From: Streptantibioticus silvisoli
GTDB taxonomy: Bacteria > Actinomycetota > Actinomycetes > Streptomycetales > Streptomycetaceae
Reading direction: 5' to 3'
Assembly (NCBI RefSeq): GCF_027947535.2
Contig: NZ_JAAGKO020000030.1
Span: 1 to 64,000, forward strand
Length of the DNA: 64,000 nt
Of the stretch, positions 19,857-28,040 are shown piece by piece (within the stretch, counting starts at the first letter, position 1; every line of letters starts with the position of its first letter). A program made the translations under genes and the position numbers. Below the pieces are notes generated by a model that was not told the DNA's origin, ran no database searches, and saw nothing but the letters and a program-made list of their open reading frames with translations.

Positions 19857-20030
19857 TCAGTAGGCGAGGGTGTCGAGGTTGCGAAGCCAGGCGTCGAGGT
19901 CGTCCCGGCGGAACCGGAGGTGGCCGTTCGGCAGCTTCACCGGGCGGGGGGCCTGGCCCCGGGCGCGCATCCGGTAGAAGGCGGCGCGGGACATGTCGAG
20001 TTCGGCGAGGACTTCGGGGAGGCGGAGCAT
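19857..20030 (-). CDS. Excisionase-like MerR/HTH protein
   Basis: A 57-residue helix-turn-helix protein (MLRLPEVLAELDMSRAAFYRM). It ends with RFRRDDLDAWLRN, the typical form of excisionases in actinomycete integrative elements: HTH residues ~4-25, then a wing with LPNGHLRFRRDDLDAWL. It lies 48 bp upstream of the integrase on the same strand, the usual xis-int order. The start at 20030 is set by family length. It is the probable directionality factor, and could also act as a repressor. Confidence 0.85.
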   Translation of the reverse strand: MLRLPEVLAELDMSRAAFYRMRARGQAPRPVKLPNGHLRFRRDDLDAWLRNLDTLAY

Positions 20031-20176
20031 GGGCGGCCGCCTGCGGGTGAGTGATCGGTCCAGTCCGCTCCCCGCGGTTCGGCTCCGGCCGGGCCTGCGC
20101 CCCGCCTCACTCCAGCCTGGCCAACGTCTAAGGCAAACCACTCCCGTGAAACGGCTACGCGCGGCAGGATGTTGAT

Positions 20177-23020
20177 GTGGACTACGACCTGACGCGCCTC
20201 GGCAGCCGAGAGTTTGAACACCTCACGCAAGCCTTGGCGATACAGATCCTGGGCCCAGCGGTTCAGGCTTTCGGTGACGGACCCGACGGCGGACGTGAGG
20301 CAGAGTTTCACGGTAAAGTGACGTTCCCGGTCCCCGACCCCGAGGGTCCATGGGACGGACACGGCATTCTGCAAGCGAAGTTCCTGCAACGGCCGCGTGG
20401 TACGACACAGGATACGTCTTGGTTTTTTACCCAGGTTCGCAGCGAGCTACGGCAGTGGGCTGATCCCGAATCAAAGAGAGCCCGCGTCGGAGCTCTCCCA
20501 AATTATCTATTGTTTTCCACGAATGTAGTCCTATCTGCAGATCCAGAGACTGGCGGGATCGACTCATTCCAACGCATCACAAGAGAACTTGTTGATGAGT
20601 TAAAATTGCCAATCCGCGACATTCGAGTCTGGCATTTTGATCAGATGTGCCGCTATCTGGACAACTACCCGAACATTCGGCAAAGCTACAGTGCACTCAC
20701 TACCGCGGGTGATGTCCTTTTTCGTTTGCGGGAATTTATCGAGGGGACGGCGGCGGAACTCGGTGAACTTCTTGCTAACCATAGTAGTAAGGAACTTTCC
20801 ACTGATCAATGGCTGAAGCTGGGGCAAGCAGGAGAAGCAGATAATCAACGCCTCCCCTTGGCTGAGCTAGCGATTGACCCCACGGCTTCGTTTGTAACCT
20901 CCGATGGCAACCAGGAAAGTGTTGCCGTAGTGGGACATGTCATTTCGCATGGCGACACAATTCTGCGCTCAGTGAATTCTAAACAAGGGCCTCGTCATAT
21001 TGCTCTAATCGGAGGGCCGGGACAAGGAAAGTCAACAGTCGGTCAACTTTTGTGTCAAGTCTATCGTGTAGCGCTACTTAAAGATGCAGCTGATCGACTA
21101 GACGATGAGACGGTCGAGATTCTTAACATCTTTTCTGGAGAGATGCAGAGAATGGGCCTGGGCATGCCCGCTGCACGAAGATGGCCTATTCGCATCAACC
21201 TCAGTGAGTATGCGGATGCTGTGGCAGGCGGTGAAATTATCAGCCTTCTTCGGTATCTCTCATCTAAAATCAGCCACAGAACACCGGATATCACGCCTGC
21301 TCAATTGCGTTCTTGGTTGAGGGCGTGGCCGTGGCTTCTGGTTCTAGACGGTCTCGACGAAGTAGCGTCCGCGCATGCTCGTGACATTGTTATGGAGCGG
21401 ATAAACGATTTCCTTTTAGAGGCGAACTCAGTAGATGCAGATTTGCTAGTTGTTGCAACCTCGCGCCCGCAGGGATACAGAGAAGAGTTCTCTCCAAAGC
21501 GGTACGTCCACATGCGGCTGGAGCCCATGGGGGCAGAAGATGCCGTCTCGTACGCAGCGCAGCTTGTGCAAATGCGTCACCGTGGAGATCAGGAGACAGC
21601 TGAGCGTGTGTTGCGGCGCGTAGAAGAGGCCTCTGAGGAGGACCTAACGGCGCGTCTAATGAGATCTCCTCTCCAGGTTACGATCATGGCCATTCTACTT
21701 GAACGCCGTGAACGCGTACCTCAACAACGGTATCGCCTTTTTTATGATTACTATCAGGTCATCTATAATCGAGAGGCAGGTAAACTTGGGCCGACCGCAA
21801 GGCTCATTGATGAGCATCGAAATGCGGTGACCTATCTCCATGAACGTGCCGGATTTCTTCTGCAGATGAGATCTGAGAACGATGGCGAATCTGATGCGGT
21901 TCTATCGCGGGCCGAGCTATTTAGCATTATCGAAGATTACCTAAGAGGTGAGGGATTCGACGACGCAGATAGCGGCGTGCTGGCGAGTCGAATGGTCGAT
22001 GCAGCCATGCGCCGTCTCATTCTGCTCGTCCCTCGCAAGCAAGATAGTGTCGGATTCGACGTGCGAAGTCTGCAAGAGTTCATGGCGGCGCGAGCAATCG
22101 TATCGGAAGAACCCGAGGGAGCGAGTGTGCTCCTCACCGCAATTGCTACATCTACCCACTGGCGAAACACGTGGTTGTTGGCGGCCGGACAGATCTTTCA
22201 TGAACGACCTGCGCTGAGGGACAGGCTGGTTATGCTACTTGACGAAATCCAAGCGGAAAGTGAAATAAGTCTTTTCACCAAGCCGGGGTCGGATCTCGCA
22301 GTTGGCCTGCTTTCGGATGGCGTAGCTGCAAAGGCGCCTAGATTCCTTCGGGCTCTGACGAAGATAGCGCTGGAGCTTCTAGAAGACCCACTGGAGGAAC
22401 TTGAGTGCCTGGAACTTTGTGAAGCTCTTTGGGATGTAGCCGCTGCCGATGACGCATCGCGCCGACTTATTGAGCGTACGGTTGACAAGAATGTGGAAGC
22501 TGGGGGACACAGGGCTGCCAATACGCTAGCAACGCTAGGCATTGCTTGGCATGATGAATCGGGTGCGCTGGCCTATCACGTGCGTAGGCATCTAGAGGTG
22601 GCGCGGATTAACCAAGATGACTTGGCATCCCTCCTTGGCTGCAAACTGCTGTGGCCTTCCTATCTGTTGAAGGGGCTCAATGATGGATCGATTGAATTCC
22701 ACCATCGTTCTCCGATGCAGGTACTGAAACCATATCTGGCGCTTTCTGCTCTGGAGCGTTTCGAAGAAATATACGAAGAGATATTTGCGAGTGACCGAAT
22801 CCAATTCTTGACCATTTCTCCTGGTCGAGAGGTTGCCCTCGGATATACGCCTTCGAAAGGTGCGAAGAGTGAGGATATTATCTTGGCTACGCCTATAGCT
22901 GAGGAGCTTGTATTTGCGGCGGAGGGGCTTCCGGTTGAGCTTTGGCAACTCAAATACCATATTCGTCAGATCTTTCGAGCTATGCAAGAGCGTGGACCCT
23001 CGGGTCTCGATGAGTCGTAA
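20177..23020 (+). CDS. Nuclease-like domain fused to NACHT NTPase, candidate defence protein
   Basis: A 947-residue protein. Residues ~1-130 resemble an Mrr-like PD-(D/E)xK nuclease: an FEHLTQAL helix, then Asp37 in GPDGGREAEF and Gln66-x-Lys68 in ILQAKF. Residues ~270-450 form a STAND/NACHT NTPase with Walker A GGPGQGKST (Gly279-Thr287), Walker B WLLVLDGLDE (Asp391, Asp394-Glu395) and a SRPQGY motif. The remaining ~500 residues are helical with no repeat I recognise and would be the sensor. Bacterial NACHT and Avs proteins with such effectors protect against phage; that role here is inferred. GC is far below the neighbours. TTA codons lie at 20600 and 21416. It starts at GTG 20177 and is divergent from xis. 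Confidence 0.82.
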   Translation: MDYDLTRLGSREFEHLTQALAIQILGPAVQAFGDGPDGGREAEFHGKVTFPVPDPEGPWDGHGILQAKFLQRPRGTTQDTSWFFTQVRSELRQWADPESKRARVGALPNYLLFSTNVVLSADPETGGIDSFQRITRELVDELKLPIRDIRVWHFDQMCRYLDNYPNIRQSYSALTTAGDVLFRLREFIEGTAAELGELLANHSSKELSTDQWLKLGQAGEADNQRLPLAELAIDPTASFVTSDGNQESVAVVGHVISHGDTILRSVNSKQGPRHIALIGGPGQGKSTVGQLLCQVYRVALLKDAADRLDDETVEILNIFSGEMQRMGLGMPAARRWPIRINLSEYADAVAGGEIISLLRYLSSKISHRTPDITPAQLRSWLRAWPWLLVLDGLDEVASAHARDIVMERINDFLLEANSVDADLLVVATSRPQGYREEFSPKRYVHMRLEPMGAEDAVSYAAQLVQMRHRGDQETAERVLRRVEEASEEDLTARLMRSPLQVTIMAILLERRERVPQQRYRLFYDYYQVIYNREAGKLGPTARLIDEHRNAVTYLHERAGFLLQMRSENDGESDAVLSRAELFSIIEDYLRGEGFDDADSGVLASRMVDAAMRRLILLVPRKQDSVGFDVRSLQEFMAARAIVSEEPEGASVLLTAIATSTHWRNTWLLAAGQIFHERPALRDRLVMLLDEIQAESEISLFTKPGSDLAVGLLSDGVAAKAPRFLRALTKIALELLEDPLEELECLELCEALWDVAAADDASRRLIERTVDKNVEAGGHRAANTLATLGIAWHDESGALAYHVRRHLEVARINQDDLASLLGCKLLWPSYLLKGLNDGSIEFHHRSPMQVLKPYLALSALERFEEIYEEIFASDRIQFLTISPGREVALGYTPSKGAKSEDIILATPIAEELVFAAEGLPVELWQLKYHIRQIFRAMQERGPSGLDES

Positions 23021-23253
23021 TGCGGTCGCCAAGCGGCCAACGAGACTAAACCTCGAATGTGGTTGCAGTCTTAGTGCTATTCCCGTAGTGCTCGGGTGAA
23101 TAAGTAACCCGGAGCAGAGACGATCGACAGAGCCTGGACTGTGGCATGAACGCATTGCCGCTGGCGGCCCTTAAGGGTAGAGAATCCCCCATGCGTCCCC
23201 GTAGCCAGCGGCTGACCGAAGAAATCCTGGTCAGAAGGGTTGAAGCTGGCCCG
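23021..23253. other. Low-GC spacer between NACHT gene and att-like sequence
   Basis: No gene is recognised. Composition is intermediate between the NACHT gene and the host chromosome. I found no clear terminator. The short motif TCAGAAGGG near 23231 also follows the intact tRNA-Tyr (18276), possibly by chance. Confidence 0.4.
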
Positions 23254-23300
23254 CTGTAAATCTGCCGGCTTAACCACCCGGATTCGAACCCTGGCGTCGC
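23254..23300 (+). other. Decayed tRNA-Tyr 3' half, attR-like boundary
   Basis: CTGTAAATCTGCCGGCT (23254-23270) matches 18220-18236 exactly and TTCGAACCCTGGCG (23283-23296) matches 18250-18263 exactly. The variable arm between them differs at several positions with a 1-base length change, and the acceptor end reads CGTCGCAA instead of CGCCGCCA. No 5' tRNA half is present, so it is not a functional tRNA. It marks the distal end of an insertion. Confidence 0.8.
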
Positions 23301-23439
23301 AAGAGGAACCGAGACTTCGTGCGACCTTGTAAAAGCGCAGGCCACACGGAGTTTCCTCCTTTTGCGCGGGGCATCGCGGTTCTCACGGGCTTGTCTCGCT
23401 CTGTCCGGTCCCGCCTCGTGATTTCCAGGAAAGGACGGT

Positions 23440-23690
23440 CCACCCGGCTCGTTCCACTCGCTGAGGGCTGTGTCGATCCGGTTGGCGCGCTCCTTGGCAT
23501 TCGAGAGGACCTTGGCGTAGACCTCTCAGCAGCGGCGACGGCGCGGCCGGCCCGCCGAGCGGCCTCCACCGGGTTGACGCCGGAGCGGGACGCTGGGGTG
23601 CCAGGGCCGCACGGCCCCTTGGCCGTCCGCGAAGCGCGTTCCTCCTCGCTCAGGCCGCGGCTCCGGCCTTCGCCCGCACCTCCTCTGGCG
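23440..23690 (-). pseudogene. Remnant of a second tyrosine integrase (C-terminal part)
   Basis: On the minus strand one frame reads SRSGVNPVEAARRAGRA, matching NSGVDPVEVARRAGH of the intact integrase. After a frameshift a second frame reads VYAKVLSNAKERANRIDTALSEW, matching KVYAKCLDG...NDRIDKALETW and including the nucleophile Tyr. Upstream, EEERASRTAKGP resembles PEQQASPLAARP. No intact frame covers the region. It lies next to the decayed tRNA half in the same orientation as the intact integrase beside tRNA-Tyr, so it belonged to an older element. Confidence 0.75.
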
Positions 23691-23994
23691 GCCCCCCCGC
23701 AGCAGCCAGCCCGCCAAGGCACCCCCGTCCCCGGCGGCGTGCATCCGCAGCATGCGGACACAGACCGCCGGAGCCACACCACAGGGAAACCCCCTCACCC
23801 TCGCCCCCTCAAAACCCAAGACCCCAGCAATGGTTGCCGGGGCCCTGCGGTCCTGCCGTCTTACCGTGGCAACGACGTTGCCGCCTTACGTGCCACCCGA
23901 GCCACCCCGCCCACACCCCGCCATCCGTGGCAGCCGAGGCAGCCGTCGTTCCGAGTTCCTGCCGCGGCCGGGGGCGTGGTCGGCCCCGCAGGGG
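23691..23994. other. Spacer without recognisable gene
   Basis: Lies between the integrase remnant and the glycosyltransferase stop codon. GC returns to host level. No homologous protein sequence was recognised in either strand and no clear hairpin was found. It may hold further eroded element sequence. Confidence 0.4.
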
Positions 23995-26574
23995 TCAGTG
24001 CTTCGGGGCGCAGTCGTAGACCGTTTCGCCGAGCACCGGGACGGACGGCAGGCTCGTGCAGTCCTTCGTGACCCACTTCGTGATGGCCGACGTCGGCGTG
24101 GTCGCCGAGCGGCCGCCGCCGCCGAAGCCGCCCCACGCGCCGCCGCCCCTGCCGGCGAAGCCTCCCGCCCCGGCGAAGCCGCCCGCGCCGGACGTCTGGG
24201 GAAGCAGGACGTAACGCAGTTGGCCCGTTGACGTCAGGTGCTGGAAGGCGGTGAGGGTGGGGAAGGGGACCTGGCCGCTGAAGCCGCCCAGGGCGAGGAC
24301 GGGGGCGCCGGCGCTGAGGATGTACGGGGAGGCCGTGTTCCAGCTCGTCGTCGCGAACACGTACCGCGCCGAACCCTGGTGGGCCCGCGCGTACGACAGC
24401 ATCGAGGCCTGACCGGCGGTCAGCGTGCCGCCGCCCATCCCGCCGCCCATGCGCCCGCCGCCCATCCCGCCGAACCCCTGGGCGCGCGCCTTCTCCATCG
24501 CTGCGGACCCTGCGGAGCCCATCCCGCCGAAGCCGCCGGGCCGGGCCGATCCGCTCGACGGGTTCGTCGGTCCCACCGAGCCCATCATGCTGGTCATACC
24601 GCCCGACTGGCTGAAGACCTGGGACGCCCACGCGCTCGGCGCCAGCAGGATCGCGGCGAGGCCCGCCAGCAGTCCGGCGAGCGCGACACGCCGGGCCCGG
24701 GTGCCGCTCGCGCCGCGCCGCCCGAACACCAGCAGCCCGACGGCGACCACCCCCAGCGCGATCACCGCGGGTGCCAGCCACGGGGCGAACGAGCTGAACT
24801 GGAAGCAGAGGTACGCCGCCCACGCCACCGTCGCCGCCACCGCGCCGGGCAGCACCCACGCGCGCCGCCCGCCGTCCCGGAACGCCCGCCACATCGCCGT
24901 GGCGCCCGCGCCGGTGAGCGCGGCCAGCGGCACCGCGACGACGCCCATGTAATACGTGTGCCCGCCGACGCTGCCCGCGCTGAAGACCAGGAAGTACGTC
25001 ACCAGCCAGACGCCCCACAGCACGAAACCGGCGCGCAGCCGGTCCTTGCGCGGACGCCGGCCGCGCCACAGCAGCCCGGCGACGAGCGCGATCGCGGCGA
25101 ACGGGTAGAGCCAGCCGGTCTGCGAGGCGAGCGACGTGCCGAACATCTTCGACCAGCCGTCCTGCTGCCCGCCGAAGCCCCCGAAGCCGCCCCGCGCGCC
25201 CCCGGCACCCGCCCGGCCGCCCGCCGCGTCACCGCCGAACCCCGCACCGCCCGCGAACGCCCCGCGTCCGCCGGCACCCCCGGAAGCCTGCCCGCCGCTG
25301 CCGGTCGTACCGGTGCCCCGGCTGCCGGAGGCCCCGGTCGTACCGGACCCGTGGCTCCCGGCGGAGCCCGCCGTACCGGAGGCGTTCGCCCCGGAGCCGT
25401 GACTGCCGGCGGCAGCGCTCGCACCGGCCGCCCGCCCGCCGGCGGCCTTCCCGGCACCACTCGCCGCTGCCCCTTGCACCCCGGAGCCCTGCGTACCGGA
25501 GTCCTGCGCCCCGGAGGCCTGCGTACCGGAGCCTTGCGCCCCGGAGGCCCGCCCGCCGGAGGCGTTCGCCCCGAAGCCCTGCGCCCCGGAAGCCGTCGCG
25601 CCGGCGAACCCGCCGCGCCGCCCGGCGCCGCCCGCGCCGCTGCCCCCGCCGTGCCCGCCGCCCTGCGTCGCGCTGACGCTGCCCGTCGACGCCGCGGAGA
25701 TCCCCAGGGAGGAGAAGCGGTTGAGGAAGTTGTAGCCGACGACCATGCTGAACGCGGAGTTGTTGGTGGTGCCGTCGATGTAGGGGCGGTCCTGGGCCGG
25801 GGTGAGGGTGGCCGCCAGCATCCAGGAGCCGGAGACGGCGATCGTCACGACACCGGCGACGGCGAGGTGGCCGAGGCGGCGCAGCCGGGCGCCCGGCGCG
25901 GCCAGCGCGTAGGCGAGGGCCAGCGCCGGCAGCACGGCCCACGCCTCCAGCATCTTCGCCTGGAAGCCCACGCCGACCCAGACGCCGGCCATCAGCAGCG
26001 GCCGCAGCCGTCCGGACTCCGCCGCGCGCCCGGTCGCGTCCGCGGCCAGCAGTACGCACAGGGTGAAGGCCGGGTCCTCGACCGCGGTGCGGAACAGCCC
26101 GGCCGCCACCGGGGTCACCAGGAACGCGGTGCAGGCGATGAGTGCCGCGTTCGGGCCGGCCCAGCGGCGTACCACCCGGAAGAGCACCAGGACGCAGCCG
26201 ACGCCCTCCAGCACCTGGGGGAGGGTGAGCGCCCACGGGTGGAAGCCGAAGATCCGCGCGGAGACGGCCTGCGGCCACAGGAAGCCGGGGAGCTTGTCGA
26301 GGGTGATGGAGTTGCCGGGGTCGAACGAGCCGAAGAAGAAGCCCTTCCAGCTCTCCGTCATGCTCCGGACGGCGTTGGCGTAGAAGACGTGGAACTGGCT
26401 GTTCTCGATGCCCCACGCGTACACCAGCAGCGCCACGCCGCACAGCGCGATTAGCGCCGGTCTGCTGTACGCGGGCTGGTCCTCCGGGGATCTCCACGGC
26501 GCGCGAAAGCGGGGCGCGCTGCGGGGGACGGTGGGGGGGAGGACTGTGGTGGCCATGCCCGCAGTCTTCGGCAC
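23995..26574 (-). CDS. Family 39 (ArnT/PMT-like) membrane glycosyltransferase
   Basis: A polytopic membrane enzyme of 859 residues that would transfer sugars from a lipid-linked donor (family knowledge). The N-terminal region shows YANAVRSMTESWKGFFFGSFDPGNSITLDKLPGFLWPQA, with the acidic loop typical of the family, followed by many hydrophobic helices. Residues ~299-458 are a Gly/Ala/Ser insertion with repeats such as GSGTQASGAQ, then helices resume, with another Gly/Met-rich stretch near 690-725. A GTG at 26574 gives MPKTAG; the ATG six codons later (MATTV) is equally possible. Acceptor unknown. Confidence 0.85.
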   Translation of the reverse strand: MPKTAGMATTVLPPTVPRSAPRFRAPWRSPEDQPAYSRPALIALCGVALLVYAWGIENSQFHVFYANAVRSMTESWKGFFFGSFDPGNSITLDKLPGFLWPQAVSARIFGFHPWALTLPQVLEGVGCVLVLFRVVRRWAGPNAALIACTAFLVTPVAAGLFRTAVEDPAFTLCVLLAADATGRAAESGRLRPLLMAGVWVGVGFQAKMLEAWAVLPALALAYALAAPGARLRRLGHLAVAGVVTIAVSGSWMLAATLTPAQDRPYIDGTTNNSAFSMVVGYNFLNRFSSLGISAASTGSVSATQGGGHGGGSGAGGAGRRGGFAGATASGAQGFGANASGGRASGAQGSGTQASGAQDSGTQGSGVQGAAASGAGKAAGGRAAGASAAAGSHGSGANASGTAGSAGSHGSGTTGASGSRGTGTTGSGGQASGGAGGRGAFAGGAGFGGDAAGGRAGAGGARGGFGGFGGQQDGWSKMFGTSLASQTGWLYPFAAIALVAGLLWRGRRPRKDRLRAGFVLWGVWLVTYFLVFSAGSVGGHTYYMGVVAVPLAALTGAGATAMWRAFRDGGRRAWVLPGAVAATVAWAAYLCFQFSSFAPWLAPAVIALGVVAVGLLVFGRRGASGTRARRVALAGLLAGLAAILLAPSAWASQVFSQSGGMTSMMGSVGPTNPSSGSARPGGFGGMGSAGSAAMEKARAQGFGGMGGGRMGGGMGGGTLTAGQASMLSYARAHQGSARYVFATTSWNTASPYILSAGAPVLALGGFSGQVPFPTLTAFQHLTSTGQLRYVLLPQTSGAGGFAGAGGFAGRGGGAWGGFGGGGRSATTPTSAITKWVTKDCTSLPSVPVLGETVYDCAPKH

Positions 26575-26828
26575 ATCAAACGGACTAATCCGTCGTGCCG
26601 GGCCGTTTCAAGGGATTTTGAAGGCATTTCTCATCGGGCGGCCATCCGGGGGACGCGATGGTCGGGGACGGTGGCATCGCAGCCGTTCTCCGGCGGGAGA
26701 ACGCGCAAGGGGCGTTCGTCCGACGAACGGACGAACGCCCCCAGCACCCGAAGCGGCCGGCGGCCACCCCGTCAACGTCAACGCGTAGGACAAGCACACC
26801 GGCCCGCCCCGCGTACAACGGTCCCTGG

Positions 26829-26940
26829 GACCAACAGCCCTTAGGACCAACAGCCCTTGGGACCAACAGCCCCTAAGACCGGCAGCCCGTACGACCAACA
26901 GCCCAGAGGACCAGCAGCCTGTAAGACCGGTGCACCCGTT
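26829..26940. repeat. 16-bp minisatellite, seven units
   Basis: Seven consecutive 16-bp units with consensus GACCAACAGCCCTTAG begin at 26829, 26845, 26861, 26877, 26893, 26909 and 26925. The first eight to twelve bases are best conserved; the last four vary. Confidence 0.85.
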
Positions 26941-26950
26941 CAACGCTCAG

Positions 26951-27023
26951 AACAACCGCACCGGTCAACAACCGCACCGGTCAACAACCGCACCGGTCAC
27001 CATGCGCACCGGTCAACAACCGG
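26951..27023. repeat. 16-bp minisatellite, about four and a half units
   Basis: Units of AACAACCGCACCGGTC begin at 26951, 26967, 26983 and 26999 (the last as ACCATGCGCACCGGTC), with a partial unit at 27015. The period equals that of the neighbouring array although the unit sequence is different. Confidence 0.85.
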
Positions 27024-27050
27024 CCCCGCCGCGGACAGCGCGAGGCAGCG

Positions 27051-28040
27051 TTACGGCAGGACCTGGATCTTGCGTCCCTGGCCCGCCTTGAAGCGGTCGA
27101 TCGCGGACGCGTAGTCCTTCAGCGGCAGGCGGTCGCTGATGAAGATGTCCGGGTCCAGCACACCGGTCGCGAACAGGTCCGCGGCCCGCTCGTAGCTGTG
27201 CAGGACAGCCATCGAGCCGGTGATGGTGATCTCCTGGTTGTAGATCTTGTACGGCTCGATGGTCGCTCTGGCCGCGTAGTCCGCGACGCCGAACTGGAGG
27301 AACGTGCCGCCCTTGCCGACCCGGCCCAGACCGTCCTGGATCGCGGCGGCGTTGCCGGTGGCGTCGACCACCAGGTCCCAGCCGTAGGGCCGTTCGATCT
27401 CGTCCGGGGAGGCGGCGGTGATGTCGCAGCCCAGGGTGCGGGCGGTGGACAGCCGGTCCGCGTTGAGGTCGACCACGTCGACGCTCGCCGCACCGGTGCG
27501 CTTGGCCAGCTCCAGCATCATCAGGCCCATCGTGCCGGAGCCGTAGATCAGCACCCGGGAGCCGAGCTGGGAGCGCAGCACGTCGTAGCCGCGCACCGCG
27601 CAGGACAGCGGCTCGATCAGCGCGGCGTCCTCGGTGCGGATGTGGTCGGGCAGCTTGACGCAGTTGGCCACCGGTGCGACCGCGAACTCGGCCGCGCCGC
27701 CACCGGTGGTGACGCCGATGCCGCCCCAGCGCTCGCAGAGGTTGTTCTTGCCGAGCCGGCAGTAGTGGCACTCGAAGCAGTACAGCGACGGGTCGACGCC
27801 GACCCGGTCGCCGATCCGCACCTCGGTGACCGCCGAACCGACCGCCACGACCTCGCCGGCGAACTCGTGCCCGGGCACCAGCGGCAGCGACGGGGCGAAC
27901 TCGCCCTGGAGGATGTGCAGGTCGGTGCCGCACAGGCCGCAGGCCGCCACGTCGATGACGACGTCGCGCGGTCCGGGCGACGGGTCCGGCACCTCGGCGA
28001 TCTCCACCGTGCCGATCCCGGTGATGACGGCTGCCTTCAT
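27051..28040 (-). CDS. Zinc-dependent medium-chain dehydrogenase (polyol/threonine dehydrogenase type)
   Basis: A 329-residue NAD(P)-dependent oxidoreductase. The catalytic zinc site is in GLCGTDLH and PGHEFAGEVV. The structural zinc Cys set is in CFECHYCRLGKNNLCE. The Rossmann fold contains GSGTMGLMMLELAKRTGA. It starts at ATG 28040, overlapping the upstream permease stop (ATGA), so it is the last gene of the ABC operon. It probably oxidises the imported polyol or sugar; sorbitol or mannitol are plausible, not proven. Confidence 0.9.
   Translation of the reverse strand: MKAAVITGIGTVEIAEVPDPSPGPRDVVIDVAACGLCGTDLHILQGEFAPSLPLVPGHEFAGEVVAVGSAVTEVRIGDRVGVDPSLYCFECHYCRLGKNNLCERWGGIGVTTGGGAAEFAVAPVANCVKLPDHIRTEDAALIEPLSCAVRGYDVLRSQLGSRVLIYGSGTMGLMMLELAKRTGAASVDVVDLNADRLSTARTLGCDITAASPDEIERPYGWDLVVDATGNAAAIQDGLGRVGKGGTFLQFGVADYAARATIEPYKIYNQEITITGSMAVLHSYERAADLFATGVLDPDIFISDRLPLKDYASAIDRFKAGQGRKIQVLP

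Larger units (their letters stand above)
26575..27050. other. Intergenic region with two 16-bp minisatellites, no gene
   Basis: Upstream of the glycosyltransferase start and downstream of the dehydrogenase stop, so between a gene start and a gene end on the same strand. It holds an AT-containing promoter-like part near 26575-26640 and the repeat arrays described separately. No coding frame is credible because a 16-bp period cycles through all frames. Confidence 0.6.

Noticed and set aside
23254-23300. A second functional tRNA-Tyr
   Set aside because: Only the 3' half is present and its acceptor end no longer matches a 5' partner.
24238-26454. A 738-residue plus-strand frame opposite the glycosyltransferase
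   Set aside because: Composition is Arg/Ala/Pro/Gly-rich with no motif, and the minus-strand protein has clear membrane helices and family motifs.
26829-27023. CRISPR-like array
   Set aside because: Repeats are contiguous 16-mers without unique spacers, and no cas genes are nearby.
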